DNA from: Rhizaria sp. SCN 62-66
Taxonomy: Eukaryota; Rhizaria, unplaced
Length of the DNA: 64,000 bases
Assembly (NCBI GenBank): GCA_001724265.1
Contig: MEDY01000057.1
Span: forward strand, 1-64,000
Direction: 5' to 3'
The position numbers and the translations under genes are program-made. Below the pieces are notes generated by a model. That model did no database searches and was not told where the DNA came from. It worked only from the letters and a program-made list of their open reading frames with translations. The first letter of the stretch is position 1. Each line of letters opens with the position of its first letter. Positions 61,601-64,000 of the stretch are shown one piece after another.

Positions 61601-64000
61601 ACCGTGCGACTGCGTCTGCTCACGGCACTGCTGCAGTGCCCGACCAAGGTCGAGTGGCGCGCGCACGAGGCTTCGACGCACGGCGGCGGCGGCGGCCGTG
61701 GCCGCGGGCGCGATAAATACAACATAATGACCGACGCCGTCGAGTTTGCCAGCAAGCGTCACCGCGTCTCGCCTGCGTGCGCCTTTGCGCCGCAGGAGCT
61801 CATGAACTTGCTCGACACGCTGCAGCTCACACACGCTTTGCGCATGGACGACAAGCCTAAACCGTTGCCGACGGAAGTGCGCAACTTGGCGATGATTCTG
61901 CGCGCTGAACTCGGCCTGATGGCGCGCTGCGAGGCTGAACCGCCGCGCGGCCACACTGACTGGCCCGTCGGCGGCGCGCTCCCCGGCGGCGGTTACTACG
62001 ACAATGCACTGCTCGACTTGACCACTGGCTTCATCTACGAGCAGGACGACGCAGGTTCAGTGATCACGCGCCGTCGCCGTCGCTTCGACGAGGCCGCTCT
62101 TGTGACGCACATGGCGTCGGGCCTCTCGCTATCTGCCGCCGAAGGTGCTGCGGTCCGTACTGCCTCGCTCGCGCCGACTGTGCGCACAGTCGGCGAGCAC
62201 CTGGACGTCATGGACCCCGCGCCGCCGGCCGCGTGGCAAACACTGCTTGCACGCGCCACTCACATCCTCAACATGGTCAGCGACGGCAGTGACTTTAAGG
62301 TCGACCTGGGGGGCTCGCTCTGCTACGACCGTCCGCTGCGCCGTCACATGCGCGGCGCTTGGCTGGTCTGGCTGATCAATCGCGCTCTTAAGGACGACCT
62401 CGGCGGTGGCAGTGAACGCCTCGGCTTCCTCTTCATCCTCGAACTTCTCCAAGGCACGCGTGTACCTGCCGTTTGGGAGACGGTGCAGACGCGCGCTGAG
62501 CGCCGCACCCGCGGCAAAGACGTGCGTGCCAAACGCACCGCGCGCGCCGAGGCTCACAAGCTCAAGAAGAGCGCTGCTGCTACTGCAACAGCTTCTTCGA
62601 CTGACTCAAAGTCTGCTGCTGAAGAGACGCCCGCTGACGACGGCACTGCAGCCGCAATGGCGCTGATGATGGACTTCTTTGGCTCCGCGCCTCCGGTTGC
62701 TGCGGAGCCGGAGAAAAAGACTGACGCTGCAAAGTCCAAGGATGATAAGGCCTCTGGCACCGACAAAGACAAGAAGGACAATAAGGGCGACAAGCCCAGC
62801 GCACTGGCGACTGCACTGCAAACGCGCAAGCTGCGGCAGAAGTTGCTGCGCGGCGCGACGCTGAAGCCGACCGAGCTGGTAAAGCTGGATGATCAGGCGA
62901 TGATTAGTGAGCATCGGCGCGAGCGTGTATATGGCGACGCAGACGGCGCCGCGCTAGCGGAACTCGTCGCTCAGTGGCTGCATCTAGATTTCCAGGGACA
63001 ACGCGGCCGTCAATCAGACATGGGTCTGATCCAGTTCCTCTTGTTGCAGGTGGCTATGCGCCAGCGCGACGCCGCTGTAGCCTACGACGAAGCTATGGCA
63101 GCTGCTCAAGCGACGACAGCATCTAAGGCCCCAGTTGACTCCACAACATTTGCTTCCTCTGCAAGCGCATCTGCTGAGTATGCGCTCTCCATTCCGCCCA
63201 GTGCAGACCCAGCACACGCTGCTGAGGTTGCCACAGCTCACGCTGCCTGGCTTGCACACCTCGAGGAGACTGCGCCGACGACGAGTACCACGACGACTAA
63301 GGTTGCGCAGCCTGCCAAGGTCGATGTCAAGGCGTTGGCGATGCTCGCTCAGTCGACACCCATCCTGCAAACGCAGCTGAACCTGCGCGTGCTGCGGCCG
63401 CGCTTAGCCAAGACAGTGACCGTGGGCAAGGCGGAAAAGGACGGCCCCACGCCATTCTTTACATTGTGGATGGAGTCCGTCGCGTGCGCCGCACACGCGC
63501 TTGTGACCAACGACATGTGTTGGATCTCGCAGGTCCAGGGCCAGGGCGCTACGGCTGAGAACATCAAGGCGGGACAGACCGCGGCTGCTGCTGCGCTGGC
63601 GCGCTCGGCGGCCGTCACGCTGACACGCCCTATTGAGCTCGCCGCTGGCAGCGCGCCTGACCGCAGTCAGTCTGAGCGCTTACTTGACCCTTCGCTTCTG
63701 CCTGCTCACCTGCGTGTGTCGCAACGCGAGTTGGAGGAGTTGCTCTCACAGCCGCTGTTTGCCGCTGATGCCCCGCGCCACGTCGCGCTGCACGGTGGAG
63801 ACTGCTTTGCGCGCACGTCGGACAAGGATCAAGAGCCTACTTTGCCGTTCGACTTGGTTGCGCACCCTGCGTTAGCGGCCCCGCAAGCACGCGCGATGCT
63901 GCAACGTATCCAGACTGACTTTGCGCTGCACGCTCGTAGCCGCAATGCTGCTGCGATACCCGCCGTGCCCGAGCTGGTCGACCTCCTTGCAAGCGCGCAG
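52640..64000 (+). CDS. Giant protein, 5' part; resembles DUF3638/DUF3645-type family
   Basis: An open frame of 3787 codons with no stop and no intron, cut by the window edge. The ATG (MSSIGAAAATRAKQEAALLV) is the first after an AT-rich leader. Residues 48-102 hold ten Cys in CPNCNYC, C59, CSGC, C87 and WCDHCRDC, plus several His, a likely zinc-binding module. An acidic, disordered segment (about 400-620) follows. Conserved-looking islands: FVFPGGYMGASSGHAIMHVV (about 652), QRAGSCYFRC (794), RIPLVLAQFAAPGAETWLL (about 1836) with TPCGLLMNEVLHAP, LLNGLLPAVLLESFTF with FCLRGAP (about 2620), LYSVHSSHTRVLPPEGAG (about 2914), LRMLHRNYADAASLIETCRV and YHPDAVTVRLRLLTALL (about 2980). These resemble, from memory, giant eukaryotic proteins whose later part carries DUF3638 (with an NMGEGKSS-type P-loop) and DUF3645. 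That part would lie beyond the window. Some relatives are labelled ubiquitinyl hydrolase without proof. Confidence 0.7.
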   Translation, partial: MSSIGAAAATRAKQEAALLVEVRKLTDITHTPAKRHESAFRKFAALICPNCNYCEFPGCGTHHTLLTNAKGNGHASCSGCERKNHDCSTDKSSPWCDHCRDCKQSRADPMFWLMRDAAAYAMAVAVFAAAPAKSLQSQAIVATLALVCDCCAAAEIQTLDGALLTPAAHAAALARGHVFTLEHYDPRCTGPLRALPVSVSKVEALYLAGAVGTTRRLPAPRPDAAAFARPARWATHAAVDADPALRSLSLRSLPADQRYALAALPREPHPYPVWMSRGFVGQFGDPFVKDTELEGGHTKESLAYLAHYLSTLRARVTLTPADSLSNAVDGGKSTKDGASRVLCPLSPQGWRAVEKAAAHLAQAAATAADFAVVARLPAVDAPGVRLRNGHVVRQRRRKNAKASNTVAAAPDAGAGIPAVAAPAPLGAKPTEKDNEKDGESKSTGEGDNNSKNDAAADDHENDDISDGCSDVADSDLSESDLTDSASDADDDSTKAEDTNKTQSVVVSASAGDNNSDVDLDLKTVWESYQALRKKRASAADADTAAPPSDTKSAADDNKDYDDADAARNMSEGAAAAAFNRLNRLRNRTRRAGTASAGESASKDNDGDDDASWAAQAIAQQGLSPTVRDHALAALVRQHVDRLQRLQPGEAFVFPGGYMGASSGHAIMHVVVRGGACGTTVNSDPTDLTQCGTVSADEFDFITINTGNGLQFHPPQVTASKTRYVTALTVPRVPARRMLSAPFWLLYLRCLNYSADAHGAELLYQVLLPYLAGGALARAATLQPARLNGVYRTQQRAGSCYFRCVTECARHLMLCHGASAADWKAVSFWLRAAMLEDALRDLHVSRALYDASDVPMLRIAAKQTVNALCNWTRIGASTGGDASSKVGADRAGVPVETAAAASELLRRLVLALERKLASLPVPDSLQWAPTYLTGVAAELAFTQRVTESSVVDVPVASPAAVTYEGDEPLFSLSFTSPIAGAATAAVVGDVTAHSATSLALPFIAAEDGSDADDDGGDGDDDDIYAQDGSAPPSGTNPADTSSMSQSISLGSPLSVQVLQRQGSCDAPDGFGALPTEAVDAAGSERDLAELLLPPTSMCALSDKAQTLAYLPPVLKPESTCAGSAALYGGFDPFIADHAAHTDKLAGDDMAEPAPAAPDLVTAFDKVDKTDAAAADAPQSAATVLRREHDAAVATLSQLNAVAAQLVECQSLAHYHHAVHFIATTVTERLPVPRTLRERGLEVLPLQRRPSSMGFSAASNTTSKPAAAAATTETPATAAVAALSYESTDAGFVVEFEPGAAAAAAADGRELKRSPCCPWQDVPLTRAEITTAITAVARTSRLLMAAAASTDQSAPAAVARNAIVAAQLLAITDALMRVRAVPAPDDADADARAGLSPWAAVLDGGLPLEPRATDKQRFAIVAPATSNADNVPLETLTALLPLTEPAVALARARTLAYLKERAARADVLLFSTKAQKLCSFYYGPDDPELRLMQTFSTESGITLDRPVLPGAQTECSPQEASARWLCSCDASTSSGYEHEVTPIVTRFPEFMHWRNAALTLQLLLMSPRALRAELGGCLMTERGVELQWSFFRASAERKSIVIVLRFAGASNDTFIFTARRRIAASPAWPDYYIKPPAEGSSTLALASKRASAAAAAAYPSESYSSGTDIVAAVAPVPAPATGLYHLRYNDNRETTAVGATAAGAAAATAATRVFADDVDVDALIGSRHNSGNIDTASGFASRRDRDGRLPHSVRMQPALVAMRRGGVDSFEGVAASTAPAAATRNANLLHWADLDSALPQALREPEVLMAPALPTFHHYLSAEAAERLLCALAEPYARIPLVLAQFAAPGAETWLLNPALRELLSAVITEPARFQSAFAAARTVTALPAHPLRLGTPCGLLMNEVLHAPAAVLGPLCTLFDTVVARFAPPTTAAVTALDPALSSDAAVAALFTLPAGLAGADAEALAARWTLPTASAAAGFFFLLRLAARVERWCVFVLDALCARSYDPASPYCPLALPSPAALAATRAELTAGLAQLRRRMTQAALPLLMHWRRLSLAALTATPVATVVADDGATVAVAAVPDAVAMAAALPRNLAIHSHIALVLRCQREPSDATATAPGHPMFAYEALTPAQASTLLGAVCYTTTWNAGADESQSSAPAKAKTATATNDENAKPAEATPTGDEQEDTPTDSVGDDERADCWATHVPVPADELRALLAARRAPLHAWIVALPAATRSDVLSRALEWVSDPRSGAEAAAASGTEPSAVTWEPAAAAPGEFWNSASETSFSLLTGLISRAAAGVRPVPTSVSKHVAFATGVSGAARALVTAQSRRLARTTYSVFSRDITAHVWEPYSPHDLNAAAPRALTAAEAASGVEDLAVTAAESGASDAEATSSAAVVERHGALFRGVIYSRRYGTVTLDDNEEWVARLFEPFLTETYDKPDSAARHAALTFSWFLPHAPTCASAGFTALFGFDSATETWRLAVLSRHRATVQVFVLAEAGRVLYLSQAFTTAGALALSSFAPGAGSTLVSAAAAAGDAAAQERLRAQEQDRFFTETSRFARGNPTRPVEMEGSLVLRARAPAPPPRCTDSLLFPPAGSETMVVPQCLLNGLLPAVLLESFTFQLSLSDFCLRGAPIAAVAELPQWRFGLLVVPLRLPAAGLGSDAPATRVERPLEFLRLLGRVGGIVYRTPASSDGTTAALTEHNSVRVLVNLSCSVPGSALGRVADLSTRVEDLSHTLLWAKPAPELDLTPLLMPTGAATDAQRTAVACELRALRPVNGEERDEAATAQSSDRSALAERVIATKLTLDTLWFPRLNFTLVVRTDASGHTRLHSREHADMYVSDVRSYSLAPLFMGLPHALLMQSRANTFSLFLPSYPVTRPVVRVSPLSTDLRQERDNTDWLSTVSARYYLYSVHSSHTRVLPPEGAGLGPAACLFTLRMLHRNYADAASLIETCRVDTPLSAEEVFQLQQAEATVGDYHPDAVTVRLRLLTALLQCPTKVEWRAHEASTHGGGGGRGRGRDKYNIMTDAVEFASKRHRVSPACAFAPQELMNLLDTLQLTHALRMDDKPKPLPTEVRNLAMILRAELGLMARCEAEPPRGHTDWPVGGALPGGGYYDNALLDLTTGFIYEQDDAGSVITRRRRRFDEAALVTHMASGLSLSAAEGAAVRTASLAPTVRTVGEHLDVMDPAPPAAWQTLLARATHILNMVSDGSDFKVDLGGSLCYDRPLRRHMRGAWLVWLINRALKDDLGGGSERLGFLFILELLQGTRVPAVWETVQTRAERRTRGKDVRAKRTARAEAHKLKKSAAATATASSTDSKSAAEETPADDGTAAAMALMMDFFGSAPPVAAEPEKKTDAAKSKDDKASGTDKDKKDNKGDKPSALATALQTRKLRQKLLRGATLKPTELVKLDDQAMISEHRRERVYGDADGAALAELVAQWLHLDFQGQRGRQSDMGLIQFLLLQVAMRQRDAAVAYDEAMAAAQATTASKAPVDSTTFASSASASAEYALSIPPSADPAHAAEVATAHAAWLAHLEETAPTTSTTTTKVAQPAKVDVKALAMLAQSTPILQTQLNLRVLRPRLAKTVTVGKAEKDGPTPFFTLWMESVACAAHALVTNDMCWISQVQGQGATAENIKAGQTAAAAALARSAAVTLTRPIELAAGSAPDRSQSERLLDPSLLPAHLRVSQRELEELLSQPLFAADAPRHVALHGGDCFARTSDKDQEPTLPFDLVAHPALAAPQARAMLQRIQTDFALHARSRNAAAIPAVPELVDLLASAQ

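Overview
The window is a stretch of nuclear genome from a eukaryote, probably unicellular. Coding exons are very GC-rich and full of homopolymer runs (Gln, Ala, Ser, His, Asn). Introns and intergenic DNA are clearly AT-richer. Sixteen spliceosomal introns of about 119-270 bp can be placed from broken reading frames and family conservation. They share an unusual 5' splice site: 11 of 16 begin GTACGT. I recognised no rRNA, tRNA, transposon, CRISPR array or bacterial operon. I cannot name the lineage from the sequence.

Layout, left to right. At 0.4-8.3 kb there is a type II membrane protein resembling Fringe/GT31 glycosyltransferases (-) and an N-myristoylatable leucine-rich-repeat protein with an internally duplicated module (-). 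At 8.8-16.2 kb there is a low-complexity protein (+), a small PH-domain protein (-), an aprataxin-like HIT hydrolase (-) and a His-rich LIV-1/ZIP7-like zinc transporter (+). At 16.7-28 kb there is a 1516-residue Gln-rich coiled-coil protein (+), a calmodulin/centrin-like EF-hand protein (-), a probable DASH/Dam1-complex Dad1 homologue (-), the splicing factor CWC22 with a long RS tail (-) and the elongation factor SPT4 (+). At 28.5-41.5 kb there is a five-exon protein ending in a CSRNP-type Cys-rich domain (+), MYCBP/AMY-1 (-), an unidentified Ala-rich protein (-) and a FERRY3/C12orf4 homologue (+). At 42-64 kb there is an unidentified 2328-residue protein with a coiled coil (-), a possible small frameshifted gene (-), a helical-repeat protein (-) and a giant intronless open frame (+) that runs off the right edge after 3787 codons.

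The genes do not form a pathway. Most are single-copy eukaryotic housekeeping or regulatory functions: splicing, transcription elongation, DNA-break repair, kinetochore, endosomal mRNA transport, zinc homeostasis. Several neighbours are divergent pairs sharing 340-510 bp upstream regions. The observations most worth following are the Dad1 candidate and the CSRNP domain in what looks like a protist, the giant terminal ORF with a Cys-rich N-terminus, the GTACGT donor bias, and the LRR gene whose duplicated module appears to carry its intron with it.
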